Positions 1-11,220 are shown, counted from the stretch's first letter. The stretch is DNA of 64,000 bases from Drosophila miranda (GCF_003369915.1 NC_046673.1:6990001-7054000); one strand, 5' to 3'. The notes: a model not told the origin generated them from the sequence alone. Made by a program: numbers and translations.

Positions 1-530
1 CATGATAGATGCCTCAGAGCAGAGAACTATCTCCCTTAAATAATTGGCAGCACAGAAAAAGTCGCCCAAAGTGAGACATCGCTTCTTCTGCGCAAAATGC
101 AATGGATTGGATTGATATTTCTTCGATCCGCAGAAGTCTCACTTTAAGACTTCTGTGGGCATGTGTATGCCGGCATTTTTCGTTCACCAATACACAAAAA
201 GATTAACCAGTGCTGCCAATAGTTCATCCACTGATACACACACGCACACACAGCACTCAAGCCTCCACGACCTCTGACTGGGCAGCACTGTCGTGGTAGG
301 CGTCTGTGTCGGGCAGTAATTCCGAGAAACTTCAGCGTGTATTAGTAGACCACTCCGCATAAATAAAATAAATTTCCCATAAATCAATTTTTTTTGTGCA
401 ACCGATCGCCATAAACAAACGAACAGACGACTGGGAGCCGATTACTTCCATTTCGCTCGAAGCAGTGAAGGTTCTCGTTCAGCGGTGTTTCTTTACAATA
501 AACATTTTCATTTCTTTCTCGCACAAAAAG

Positions 531-1591
531 ATGTCGGAGAATAGCTTCAACTCAAAGTATTTGGACGATGACGATGAGGACGATGCGATTGCTGCCTCTG
601 AGGGTGTGTACCCATGAATCCTCTAAACTAAATATAATCCACGCGTTTGTCTCGCGCTTTAGGCAAAGTTTCGAGCCAGGTGGCCAAGCGCATCTGGCAG
701 CCAACCATCGATGATACTACCCCTGGGGTCTGGGAGCCGCCCGCTCTAGCGGTGAGCGGGACCGCCTCGGACTTTATACACGAAGTGATGCGCTCTCTCT
801 ACGGCGACAACAGCAAGGATCCGGAGAACGGCTCCGCCCAGTACTTCAAGGCGGCCGAGAATTATGCGCTGTTTGGCGCCAACTACATGGGCTTGGAGGA
901 GGACAAGAACAAAAAACCGCCGCCGGGCTTCGACCAAAGCTCCAGTCAGATTGCGGCTGGATCGGCCGGAGTATCCGGCCAAAGCTTCTCGGGGGTAAGT
1001 GGTGCTCTAGGCTTTCAATGAATTAGGAATCGATGATTCGTTGGCTAGAATATGCCCAATATGCCCTCCTTCTTAGCTGTTCTGAGGAAAACCCCAACTC
1101 TATCCGTATTTCAGGGACCCTCTTCATCCGGAATGGGCGGCATGGCAATGTCCCAGCAGCCGCAGCACAAGGCCGCGAATCAGCCAGGACCTGCAGCGCT
1201 GCTTCCACAGCAGCAGCAGCATCCGCGTCATCCTTCGCCAGCGACAGTGCCCAGGGTCATAGCCGAGGCAGCAGCTCTGGCTGGAGCTGGGGCTGGCATC
1301 GACATTGGCCTGCACGCCCATGGACATCTGCCCAGTGCCACGGAAATGGCCATCGGACACATTTACCAGGAGCTCATGGGCATGAATTTCAATCAGGCCA
1401 ATATACAGCAGCAGCAGCAGCAACACCACCACCAGCAGCAGCAGCAGCACCACCACCACCACCAGCAGCAGCAGCAGCAGCACCACCACCAGCAGCAGCA
1501 GCAGCAGCAGCAGCAGGCGGCTCTGAAGCAGCAGCAGCAGGCGGCTCTGAAGCAGCAGGCGGCTTGTTATTTTCAAAATAAAGGCATGTAA
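531..1591 (+). pseudogene. QH gene copy 1, truncated in exon 3
   Basis: Exons 531-603, 663-994 and 1115-1562 match the other copies. Exon 2 lacks a 60-bp in-frame block (20 residues after the WEPP motif) that all copies with this region carry, and has an extra Asp-Pro pair after the NSK motif. Exon 3 runs through the CAG/CAC tract and then leaves the gene at a GCGGCT microhomology near 1556-1562, entering unrelated sequence that gives a stop at 1589-1591. The normal C-terminus is therefore lost. This is the most divergent copy and may be an older one. A shortened product is conceivable if transcribed. Confidence 0.8.
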
Positions 1592-2894
1592 CCGCCGGAT
1601 TTTATCAGACTATCGCACAAAAGTACCGATGTTCGCAGCTTCCTGTACATCGATAAGTAGAATCAAAAGTCGCGGATATATTTGATCTTACGTCCTGAGC
1701 CAACAGAAAAATAGTATCGACTCGGCCAAATCTGAGAAAAATATTCATGTTAATATGTTCGCCCAGCCAAAAAATATCAGACATATAAGTCGATATATAT
1801 CAAAAAATTGATACATCATACATATTTAACAACCATCCCTAGAATACTGAACTCTACCTGCGGTGACCGCTCTCAAATCATTTATTCCAATGGATTGGAT
1901 CTAAATCCTTTTCGCTCATTCACTTTCAAACAATTTCTATTTGGCGCACACCACTTGCATCCAATCGATAGTATTGATGGTCGAATTGCTTTCTTCGAAA
2001 CGGTTGTTGGCTCTTTTTGCGCTCTCATTAAATCAGTTAAGGTTCTCTTTTTCGCTCTATTTAAATCGAGTATGAATCGGTAGCAACCGGTCCCAACCAT
2101 TGAAAATTCAAATTCAAGAGCTGAAGCTGCTTTAAAATGAACCAGTCTTGTGGGAAAATGATTCGTCAATCGGATTAAAGTTTCTGGGCAAGGCTGAGGG
2201 TTCTAGTTAGCTAGTAACATTACCCGAAATATCAAAAACGAGAAATATTTATGAGGGACCTATCGATAAGTCCACGTTCCGCCATTTTGACGCGTCCATC
2301 GCTACTGCGCAGCTGCAGCGCCGACTGCAGGCTGCTTTTCCTATAAAAAGGCCGACAAGAGCTGTTTTCTCATACATATATGTATGTATATATTTTTTTC
2401 CTAATACTGGCACTGTTTCTATTGACTAAACTGAATCTTCTTCAGATGTCTTTCAATTAAAAATTTATTAAATTTACATGGGAAAAAAAAAACATGAATT
2501 GCGAATGGCATGTTTTTTCGATGAAAAAAAAAAATGTTCTACCGATTTTTCGTTCAACATATTTTCACAAAAAGTTGCGGAGGTGCTGCGGAGGAGTTGC
2601 CTCCGTCGCAGATACGGTCGTGACGGACGTCTATAATCAGGAGGTCTTTGTTTTTATATTGAGAAAATGCATGTGTAATCCTTAAGCTAGAAAGTTGTAC
2701 ATTGCGAATCTCGTGGATGAAACAAACGGTTTATTCTTCTGGGTACATATTCATAATTTGTTTGTTTTTCCTGATTTCTGGAGGATTCGACTCATTCAAC
2801 TTTAACAGTTGAGGCACGTCCACCGCGCCTTCATATAGATTTAAAAAAATGTATTTACGTTTTTTTTTTACTTTAACTTATTCAACTTTGACAG
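1563..2894. repeat. Flanking segment, inverted copy at 57003-58345
   Basis: This stretch reads as the reverse complement of 57003-58345. I see no convincing gene. It holds TATCGATA at 2261-2268 and a TATAAAA box at 2342-2348, so it may carry a promoter. Around 2090-2250 lies a copy of a dispersed repeat also found near 7015-7260 and 61255-63000. The last ~20 bases before 2895 form a good splice acceptor (pyrimidine-rich, ending ACAG) for the RCC1-like exon. The segment may therefore be intron of that gene in its native setting. Confidence 0.7.
2261..2348 (+). promoter_or_regulatory. DRE plus TATA-box promoter-like segment
   Basis: A perfect DRE palindrome TATCGATA (2261-2268) is followed about 75 bp later by TATAAAA (2342-2348). 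The mirrored copy is at 57630-57637 with its TATA near 57549-57556. The downstream transcript is not identified. Confidence 0.4.
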
Positions 2895-3403
2895 CTCTTT
2901 GAGTTTGGTGGGGCAGCATTTCTGGTCAAAAGACCAGTCCAACGCCTTCCTCTTCGAGGAGGACGTGCGGCAGCTGGCCGTCGGCTGGACCCACAATGCG
3001 GCGCTGCTCCGCAACAACGAGATCCTCATGTGGGGCCGCAACTGCTACGGACAGCTGGGCACGGGCTCGATCAGCGAGCAGCAGGCGGTGCCCCAGCCAC
3101 TGAGCCTCCGACTGCCCGACGGCCAGACGCCTGCTCGCGTGCACATGGGGGCAGAGCACGGCCTGCTGCGGACTACAGCCGGCGAGATCTACACCTGGGG
3201 CTGGAACGAGCACGGAAACTGTGGCAACAACAGTACAGAGAATGTGTAAGAATCTCCCTTCTGCCAGTGGATTGGCTTTAAATTCAATTTTCGATCAATT
3301 TCCAGATGCAGCCCTACACTCGTGGAAATTCCCGGGACGCGTGAAGTTGGCCGGAGCTGGCTCGGGATTCTGATACGCCATTTCCGAGTCGTCTGTTAAT
3401 TAA
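2895..3403 (+). pseudogene. RCC1-repeat protein, 3' exons, copy A (frameshifted)
   Basis: Exon 2895-3245 follows a good acceptor and encodes RCC1-blade motifs, for example a WGRNCYGQLGTG-type strand and YTWGWNEHGNCG. This matches the repeated seven-bladed propeller family (RCC1, SERGEF and RCCD1-like proteins), whose members act in GTP-exchange or scaffold roles. Donor GTAAGA is at 3246. The last exon begins at 3306 and the ancestral stop is at 3401-3403. Compared with the copy at 24036-24132, this last exon has one extra base near the EIPG codons, which shifts the frame. Only about one and a half propeller repeats are present and no start codon was found. AATAAA at 3410-3415 is the likely polyadenylation signal. 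Which RCC1-family gene is parental was not resolved. Confidence 0.75.
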
Positions 3404-4422
3404 TTTTATAATAAATGTTAAAAATGCTTAAAAATACTAAACGGAATATCGAAATTAAGGTATTTGATGTCGGATCATGAGCAAAATTGTACGAATAATC
3501 AAACCCAAGCAGTTGGCGCTCTTTCTTCCATCGATAGTTGAAGAAACATCGATGTATCGATAGTAACAATGAAGTTTTTCAACCTTCAGCAGCTTTACTT
3601 GAACTCCGCGGAATTTTCGTTGCAAATACTATTTGCCATTTTTACAGTGAAAATAAAGTGCTTTGTTTTTCAAAAACTTAATCTTTTCCACAGAAAAAAG
3701 AAGGTAAATATGGTAAATGGTAGATTTTTATATATTTTATTCGAAATGTGCGGCTTGCCAGGCAATTAGTGGATGAATTTGAGGGCGCTTATGGTTTTTG
3801 AAGCCAACAAGTGCAAATGGCGATGGAGAATCATCAAAGTGCAATGAAATATTCGAAATATTTGCGGCACCGGCCTCTACACACTCGTGTTCCATGATAG
3901 ATGCCTCAGAGCAGAGAACTATCTCCCTTAAATATTTGGCAGCACAGAAAAAGTCGCCCAAAGTGAGACATCGCTTCTTCTGCGCAAAATGCAATGGATT
4001 CGATTGATATTTCTTCGATCCGCAGAAGTCTCACTTTAAGACTTCTGTGGGCATGTGTATGCCGGCATTTTTCGTTCACCAATACACAAAAAGATTAACC
4101 AGTGCTGCCAATAGTTCATCCACTGATACACACACGCACACACAGCACTCAAGCCTCCACGACCTCTGACTGGGCAGCACTGTCGTGGTAGGCGTCTGTG
4201 TGTGGCAGTAATTCCGAGAAACTTCAGCGTGTATTAGTAGACAACTCCGCATAAATAAAATAAATTTCCCATAAATCAATTTTTTTTGTGCAACCGATCG
4301 CCATAAACAAACGAACACACGACTGGGATCCGATTGCTTCCATTTCGCTCGAAGCAGTGAAGGTTCTCGTTCAGCGGTGATTCTTTCGAATAAACATTTT
4401 CATTTCTTTCTCGCACAAAAAG
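3404..4422 (+). other. Unit spacer: polyA signal, DRE cluster, 5' flank of the QH gene
   Basis: This spacer is repeated in every complete unit (24133-25151, 35507-36490, and reverse at 39810-40859, 46304-47322, 49314-50332, 52421-53435, 55501-56519). It contains AATAAA (3410-3415), a DRE cluster with TATCGATA at 3555-3562, and a hairpin-like GAAGTCT/AGACTTC pair near 4025-4045. The minus strand of 3737-3994 is open for 85 codons ending at 3737 and has Cys-rich stretches. That open frame is kept in all copies, but recent duplication explains it, so I do not call it a gene. The spacer probably carries the promoter and 5' UTR of the QH gene. Confidence 0.6.
3530..3562 (+). promoter_or_regulatory. 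DRE cluster upstream of the QH gene
   Basis: ATCGATAG (3530-3537), an ATCGATG core and TATCGATA (3555-3562) lie within 33 bp. DREs bind DREF or BEAF-32 at fly housekeeping promoters. The cluster lies about 860 bp upstream of the QH start codon, just after the RCC1-like polyA signal. Equivalent clusters occur in all complete units (for example 24258-24290, 35634-35666, and reverse near 40673-40705). The copy near 53276 lost four adjacent bases. Confidence 0.55.
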
Positions 4423-5507
4423 ATGTCGGAGAATAGCTTCAACTCAAAGTATTTGGACGATGACGATGAGGACGATGCGATTGCTGCCTCTGAGGGTGTG
4501 TACCAATGAATCCTCTAAACTAAATATAATCCACGCGTTTGTCTCGCGCTTTAGGCAAAGTTTCGAGCCAGGTGGCCAAGCGCATCTGGCAGCCAACCAT
4601 CGATGATACTACCCCTGGGGTCTGGGAGCCGCCCGAGAAGCCCCTGCCCCACGTGGAGGAGGATGCTCCGATTAGTGCCGAGGCCCTGGCGGAGGCTCTA
4701 GCGGTGAGCGAGACCGCCTCGGACTTTATACACGAAGTGGAGCGCTCTCTCTACGGCGACAACAGCAAGGAGAACGGCTCCGCCCAGTACTTCAAGGCGG
4801 CCGAGAATTATTCGCTGTTTGGCGCCAACTACATGGGCTTGGAGGAGGACAAGAACAAAAAACCGCCGCCGGGCTTCGACCAAAGCTCCAGTCAGATTGC
4901 GGCTGGATCGGCCGGAGTATCCGGCCAAAGCTACTCGGGGGTAAGTGGTGCTCTAGGCTTTCAATGAATTAGGAATCGATGATTCGTTGGCTAGAATATG
5001 CCCAATATGCCCTCCTTCTTAGCTGTTCTGAGGAAAACCCCAACTCTATCCGTATTTCAGGGACCCTCTTCATCCGGAATGGGCGGCATGGCAATGTCCC
5101 AGCAGCCGCAGCACAAGGCCGCGAATCAGCCAGGACCTGCAGCGCTGCTTCCACAGCAGCAGCAGCATCCGCGTCATCCTTCGCCAGCGACAGTGCCCAG
5201 GGTCATAGCCGAGGCAGCAGCTCTGGCTGGAGCTGGGGCTGGCATCGACATTGGCCTGCACGCCCATGGACATCTGCCCAGTGCCACGGAAATGGCCATC
5301 GGACACATTTACCAGGAGCTCATGGGCATGAATTTCAATCAGGCCAATATACAGCAGCAGCAGCAGCAACACCACCACCAGCAGCAGCAGCAGCACCACC
5401 ACCAGCAGCAGCAGCAGCAGCAGCAGGCGGCTCTCCAGCAGCAGCAGCAGGCGGCTCTAAAGCAGCAGCAGCAGGCGGCTCTGAAGCAGCAGGCCAAAAG
5501 GCCGTAA
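4423..5507 (+). pseudogene. QH gene copy 2, 3'-frameshifted
   Basis: Exons 4423-4495, 4555-4940 and 5061 onward are intact through the CAG/CAC tract. About 19 bp encoding the start of the AALLSYG motif is then missing, and 3 bp are lost shortly after. Translation stops at 5505-5507 (QQAKRP end), removing the normal C-terminus ending PRD-VHFWDN. The 3' flank carries a 21-bp segment (near 5652-5672) shared only with the copies at 45083-46303 and 54295-55500. Upstream bases read GGGATCCGATTGC, a variant shared with the copies at 36491 and 52420. It is the mirror partner of the copy at 54295-55500. Confidence 0.8.
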
Positions 5508-5817
5508 CAGCTGGCATAGTCCCTGACCCACGCGACGTATGTTCTCAAAGCGGTGTTTCTTGCGTATCGTGCCCGTTTGCGTCGCCAGGTCCACTTCTGG
5601 GACAACTAGCGGACGGCCAGGACATTACACTCCACACCCACAGATTAGATGACATGGAGCGATCGAGTATTTGAACTAGTTTTAAAATATTTTGTTTGTT
5701 TGTTTTGTCGAGTTTGTTGTCGTCTCCTCTGGGCTGATGACCGACAGCATAGCAAGGCGTACTCTTAAACAGTCTTCAAAGTTATTTAGTTCTACGACAC
5801 ACACATTGCGGTCCGCC

Positions 5818-6126
5818 TCAGCAGATGGATCCCTGTGCCTGTGCCCAGAATGTCGCGGCTCCGCGCGTACTGGAGTCCGATTCCACAGGAGGGCGAGGCA
5901 TGAGTTCAATATCTTCTTGTTGCTGCAGAGCGCCTCCCGGCTGCTGGGTTTTTGCAATGATTAAAATGACCTTCATTCCCTGATGACAGACAGTCACTGG
6001 AAAACGTTTCTCCAGCATCACTGCCGTGGTCTGTTGTACCTCAACCGTCGACATCTTCTGTTGAAGTGTTCTCCGCTTCTGAATTTTAGTGTATAGTTTC
6101 TGAAGGGCTGGGCTGGACTGGAACAC
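5818..6126 (-). pseudogene. Converging gene, last-exon fragment (longest copy)
   Basis: On the minus strand an open frame of up to 102 codons ends at 5818-5820. Its C-terminal part (HQGMKVILIIAKTQQPGG, then acidic and Pro-rich residues, ending AQGSIC) is present in every unit downstream of the QH gene. Copies start near 23457, 26524, 37852, 38235 (+), 44301, 44685 (+), 47784 (+), 50794 (+) and 53897 (+). In those units the exon is cut after about 185 bp, at the junction with the RCC1-like fragment. Here it continues another ~130 bp, so this copy probably preserves the original neighbour. I do not recognise the protein. Confidence 0.5.
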
Positions 6127-6680
6127 CTATATCATGTTCGGCCTTGTCAGCCGATCCGTGCCAACGTCTTTGAAATCGTTGAGCGGTGAGAGCGGTGCTG
6201 TGTTGCAGATCCGCTTCGGACAGCCCCCCCACATCCACACCACCCACATCATGCTGTGTGGAGTGCCCTGAGGCCTGCGTTTCATTGACAAGAAGCGACC
6301 AGAGTGTGGGACACGCCCGCAGATTCTGCAAGTGAAGATCAACTACAAAGGATTACTTACTTTGTCATTGCCATGAGAGGCGGAGGGAACAGCCACCGTT
6401 GTGTTGATGTGATGTTCCACCAGTTCCACGGGTTGTTTTATGGGCAACGAGCCCAAGCAGATTGTGCGCTACAAGCGAGGATACCCTTTGGATAAAAAAC
6501 GAAGCCGCAACTGTGGCGGATCAGCTGAAATCGCTGCCAAGCTGCAGCCAATGCGGTGGGATTCGTCAATTCGAGTATGTGGGAACGGGAGTTTAAAGTG
6601 TGACGGTGGTACTGTCCACCCGAAGTCGCTCCAGTCGTTTTCCGTACAAGTCCATGTTAAAAAAAAAAAATAAAAACTTT
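6127..6680 (+). pseudogene. Decayed coding remnants, unidentified
   Basis: Coding-like stretches occur on the plus strand in shifting frames: a frame from 6134 with HIHTTHIMLCGVP then a stop, LRFIDKKRPECG-like residues near 6270-6340, and GNEPKQIVRYKRGY from 6440 to about 6580. The frames are interrupted by stops and none has a full gene structure. An A-run follows at 6660-6680. It could be a retrocopy or the neighbour of bazooka. I could not identify the parent. Confidence 0.35.
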
Positions 6681-7014
6681 TTTTTATAATAAATGAGCTT
6701 ATATCATTTCTTTTCTTTTGTTCTTCATTCAAACGTAAGAAAATGCCGCCTTATTTCGTTTATTTTCAATGTACGCTCAGCCCATATGTGCATGCATAAG
6801 TGAGCGAGTAGGTACGAACAAAGTAGAAAACAAAACGTAAAAAGTACAAGAAATTTAAAATTTTTTTGTCGATTAATTTTTTACGATTTCAGCAGAGAAA
6901 ATCAGCTATTTTTTTGCCTGTTATCGATTTCAGCTGAGAAAATCAGAAATATACCAAAATACCACAGTTGATAAATCCGATAGCAACTGCCTAGCATAAT
7001 CAATCAGGGTGACC

Positions 7015-7275
7015 GGTTTACCATTTTCAACGGTATATAAAAATCCAATAAAAGCAAGTATTTAGAATAGGCCAGTTAAGTAGAAAATTGATTCATCAAT
7101 CGTTTAAAACTATGTGGGCATGGCTAAATGTTCTATATAGCTAGTAATATTCCACGGAATATCAAAAACAAGGAATATGCAAAACAGAACTTGAATTCGT
7201 CAGTATATTTACGGTATATTTTTGAAATGAGACGGTATCTTTCGGTATATTTCTGACGGTCGGACGGCATATTTT
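7015..7275 (+). repeat. Dispersed promoter-associated repeat copy
   Basis: Contains the signature TAGCTAGTAATATTCCACGG (about 7138-7157) followed by several GGTATATTT motifs and a GTCGGACGG core. The same block occurs inverted at about 61200-61410 and degenerate in 2090-2250. It abuts the DRE and Motif-1 promoter at 7275-7298. The family name is not known to me. Confidence 0.55.
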
Positions 7276-7298
7276 ATCGATAAGGCCGCGGTCACACT
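7275..7298 (+). promoter_or_regulatory. baz: DRE + Motif 1 core promoter of the bazooka copy
   Basis: TATCGATA (7275-7282) is followed 6 bp later by CGGTCACACT (7289-7298). These are the DRE and the M1BP-bound Motif 1, typical of broadly expressed fly genes. About 1.2 kb of leader follows before the ATG at 8513. Confidence 0.75.
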
Positions 7299-8512
7299 CT
7301 TGCTGCGCGCGTCGAATAAAACAATGAAAATAGTGACGAATTTTTTTCCGTTGATGTATTGTTGAAGAAAAGCTCGCGGCGCGATGTTTAACTGGCAGCT
7401 CGTGTATTTTTGTTAATTTTTTTAAGTTTAAAAAATACGTTAAGAAGGCAATAAGTGTGAGTGAGCAGGGAGAAATAACCCACTACGAAACACGACGACA
7501 GCGACGCTGACAACGAAAAATGATCAAGCCGAATCTACGCGCCAAATCTTGGTTGTAGTTTTAGGCCAAACAACGACTAAAAACCACGGCTTAAAACGCA
7601 CAAAGGAGAACTGCAGCTCTGGCTGGCGCTGCGGCGGCGGCAATCGACTACAAAAGCAGATTATTGCAGATATATACGTATATTTGTGTATATAGTTTTT
7701 TTTTTTTGCTGGTGTGACGCTCGTTTTGTTACGACGTTTCCGATGATCTTGGCCCGTTGTTGTTTGCCTTTCGTGTTGTTGTAACTCGTTTTGTGCGCGC
7801 GTGTGATGTGTGATTCATGCAACCCAACAGCACCAGCAACAACAACGAAAACGACAAAAAGAGTGAAATATGCTAAGTAAATAAGTGGCAGGCCAAAGAG
7901 AGTAGTAGAAGCCACAAAATACTTCTTTGACGCGTGCATCCTCGATTGAGAGCGCAAGATAAAAAGCCATACACAAAAACACACCACGATCGCGCTCAGT
8001 GAGAGTGAGCAAGAAAGAGAGAGATACAGACAGACAGACAGAGAGAGAGAGAGAGAGAGAGAACAGAGGTGTGTTGTAGTTGTACAGCTGTCAAGTGCGC
8101 CGAAGCAGCGGCAGCGACAGCGTCTGCGACGTCCAAGTCCTTTTTCGTTCGACTAGCAGGCCATCTCGCTCGCACGCTAGATCACTATTCTCCTCCACTG
8201 CAGCTGCCTCTCTAACAACTGAAAACCGAAAAACCACGAACAAGAAGAAGAGAGAGGATGCCAACAACAAACTGCAGCAGCAGCAGCAGCGGCAGCGGGC
8301 AGACAAGCATAAAGAAGAGCATTCCATTGGAAAAAACGTGTGCATTATTATTAATATAATTAATAATTACTAAAACAACAACGAAATACATGTGCGTGCG
8401 TGTGAGTGAAATAGAAAGTGCATTAACAGCAACAAAAACAACAACAACAAAAACAACAACAACAAACAGTAAAGTGTAAAAATACCAATACAACAAGAGC
8501 AATACAAACGAA
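7299..8512 (+). other. baz: Probable 5' UTR of the bazooka copy
   Basis: About 1.2 kb with no long reading frame, rich in CAA/AAC repeats near the start codon and a (GA)n run at 8040-8061. The extent is inferred from the promoter motifs and the ATG. A 5' UTR intron cannot be excluded. Confidence 0.5.
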
Positions 8513-8612
8513 ATGAAGGTTACCGTTTGCGGAGCCCTGCGGCTCCGGAGAACTTCTCGTCAGCGAATTGGTCAAGGAGGCAACGCGGCGCTACATCAAG
8601 GCAGCCGGAAAG
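8513..8612 (+). pseudogene. baz: bazooka (Par-3) first coding exon, frameshifted
   Basis: The exon starts with ATG and codes MKVTVC, exactly the Bazooka N-terminus. The expected FGDVRILV codons are then mostly absent: about 20 bp lost, judged against the known protein. The remaining bases read PCGSGELLVSELVKEATRRY and on to IKAAGK in the +1-shifted frame, ending at the correct splice site (AAAG/GTAAGA at 8613). Baz is the polarity scaffold that nucleates the Par complex with Par-6 and aPKC; this N-terminal region drives its self-association. Because the deletion is not a multiple of three, normal Baz cannot be made from this start. No later baz exon was found in the window, so this is a truncated, broken copy, or the exon contains a sequencing error. 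Confidence 0.8.
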
Positions 8613-10540
8613 GTAAGAAGCAGCCCCCTATTCCCCCCATTCTATTCGACAGCGGAAATGCTGCACTTGAGAAAGAGAGTAATTACATAAGAATAAAATA
8701 GCTGAAGTGAAGCCCAAAACGAAAGACCCGACCCGAAAAACACACAAAAAAAGGTTCTTCTTGGGAGGAAGGGGAGCCGCCAGCCCCTCGGCGCTCTGCG
8801 GCAAGACAGAGACAAGAAACAATGAACAGTAACAGTGACAGTGACAGAAGAAGAGTGCATAAGTGTGTGTGTGTGTAGGTAAAATATTTGAATAATGATA
8901 AGACAGTGATGGAAAGAGAGGGTGAGGGAGCAGAGGCAGAGGCAGAGTGAGTGAGCCATAAAAACAAACACCGAAAAAAACGAGGAATTTCGTAGAGATG
9001 ATAACAACAAAAAACAAATCGAAAAGAAAGAAGAAAGAAAGAGCCAAAATAAGCATGAGAATTATAATAATGTAAGAGAAAAAGGCAAGCCGGCAATCAA
9101 AAGAACATTTTTGATATCTCTCTGAACCCATTTGAACCCATCCCGGGTTACAACCACAGTAACCAGCGGTGTGTGTGTGCGAGGCAGCGACAGGTAAACA
9201 AAAAAAACGCCACAGTGAGAGTGGGAGACGAGATGCACCGCGCTACCCTATGGGGATCCAGATCTGGAGATGTGGAACCCTAATTAATAGGAAATTTGTG
9301 TGTGTTTTGGGATTCGGTTGGGTTGCGATCCTACGAGTAGTATAATTAATCAAAAAAGGTCTGGCTTTTCCACTGAAATCAATTTTCGAATAGTGGGGAG
9401 TGGAGCTGTAGCTTTTCCATTTTCATTAAGTCATTATATGAATTATTTGGATATGTGCTCCAGTAGGGGGCCGCGGGCCGCGGGCCTGGCTCCATTTCCG
9501 GTGCAACCTGTGTGAATTTTTCCGTTCATTTCGGTTCGGTTCGGTTTGCTTCCATTGTCTGGCCGCAAAAGATGTGAAAACTGTGTCAGCTGTGCAGCGA
9601 AGAACGAGATGAGACTGTGAGACCTGGAGACGCTCTCCATTTCGCGATCACGTGTGCAGCCAATTCCAGACCAAACCAAATCAAAAAAAAAAGAAAAAAC
9701 TCCCCACAAAATCTACAACTTGCTAATTATGCAATTAAATTATACCACACCCCGTAACCGTACCCCGTGCCCCGTGCCCCCCGCTCTGAATAACTTTTTC
9801 TGCAAACTCGACAAAAATCAAATGTCTTCCCAGCTTTGCATTTTGGAATTCTTTACGGCAGTCGGTGGGTCTCCTCTCCCGATATATTCGTACTGCTTGG
9901 AAATATTTTCACTCCGATTCCGATTCCATTTTGTGCTTTGCAGCTGCTTTGGCTCTATTTTGTGTTTTCTTTTTATTATTTATCTCTCCATTCGTCATGG
10001 TTTTTTTGTGTGGATTTTCGCTATTCTTTCTTTTGTTTCGAGCATGTGTCAGAGACAGAGCCAGAAACAGAAACAGATTGAAACCAATTGCAGTTGCATA
10101 TTCTAGCCACAAGATACAAGATAAGTCTCATTATGGCATTTAAATATGTTTTATTCGGCATGTGGGTGGCATTTGTGGACTTTATTCCACTACTAGTATC
10201 TGTGGAATGCAACCCCCGGGGGCTATGGAGCAATGGATAAACGATACATGTTCCCTTGTTGTTTGGTTTGTTTTTTAAAGAATTATTAACTGAATCCCGG
10301 AAATGTTTCGATTGCATTTGATATTTTAATTTGTTCATTCTGAGAGAGAAAAATAATATAGTACCACAACAACATATTTTCCAGTATTTTTTAAATCATT
10401 AATTAATCAATTAAAATTTTAATGTAAGATATACATAATATATAATATATATTTCATTTAATATGTTTCATATTTCAATTAAATATATTTCCTTTTATCT
10501 ATTTTCTTTTTTAATTCAAAAAATTTAAATTTTTTAATAT

Positions 10541-11220
10541 TGAATTGCCTAAAACGTATGTTCATGAAAAATCCTTATTTTTCTTTTTCTATATTTATAT
10601 TTATTTTTCTCAGAGATATGTAAATATTTAAATGAAATATTCGATTTTTCAAAGTTATTATTCAAATTTAAATATAAAATATATATAGATAATTTAATAT
10701 ATTTAATATTTGAATAAAATATATCCTACAAATGTAATACATATATTTTTTTTTACTTTAAAGAGTTTTTTATATTTCATATATTAAATATTAGTAATTA
10801 AAAAATAAAAAATAGTTAATTAATTCAACAAATATATTTATTTTAAATTTTTTGAAGTAATTATTTTACATATTGAATTGTCGAAAACGTACATAAAACA
10901 ATCCTTCTTTTACAATTTCCACTGGCATAATATTTATATATTTATTTTTCTCAGAGAGAAATATTTAAATGGAATATTCGATTTTCCATATTTGAATTAA
11001 ATATACATATTTCCTACAAATGTTATATATTTGTATATATGTATATTTTATATATTAAATTTTAATAATTAAAAATAATTAATTAATTAAAAAAATATAT
11101 TTATTTTATATTTTTTTAATTAATAATTTTTAATATTGAATTGTCGAAAATGTAAATGAAACAATCCTTCTTTATTTATTTTTTATTATTTTTATTTTAA
11201 AGATTTTTTTTAAAAATATT
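10541..11220 (+). repeat. Three degenerate ~265-330-bp AT-rich tandem repeats
   Basis: A block starting TTGAATTG(C/T)C(T/G)AAAACGTA recurs near 10541, 10873 and 11138. Each is followed by AATCCTT, and the first two by TATTTTTCTCAGAGA and AATATTCGATTTT. Spacing is about 332 and 265 bp. Confidence 0.6.

Noticed and set aside
1124-1576. Long antisense and alternative frames across CAG/CAC tracts (poly-Leu/Val, poly-Ala/Pro proteins), repeated in each unit
   Set aside because: Trinucleotide repeats stay open in all frames. Only the Gln/His frame continues into spliced exons with conserved motifs on both sides.
3737-3994. 85-codon minus-strand frame in the unit spacer, kept in all copies
   Set aside because: No ATG context, partner exon or recognisable domain. 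Conservation is explained by recent duplication. Left as part of the spacer.
5692-5964. Plus-strand 90-codon frame in the QH 3' flank (starts MFVCFVEFV)
   Set aside because: It overlaps the converging exon on the opposite strand, lacks known motifs and has no splice support. More likely an antisense shadow.
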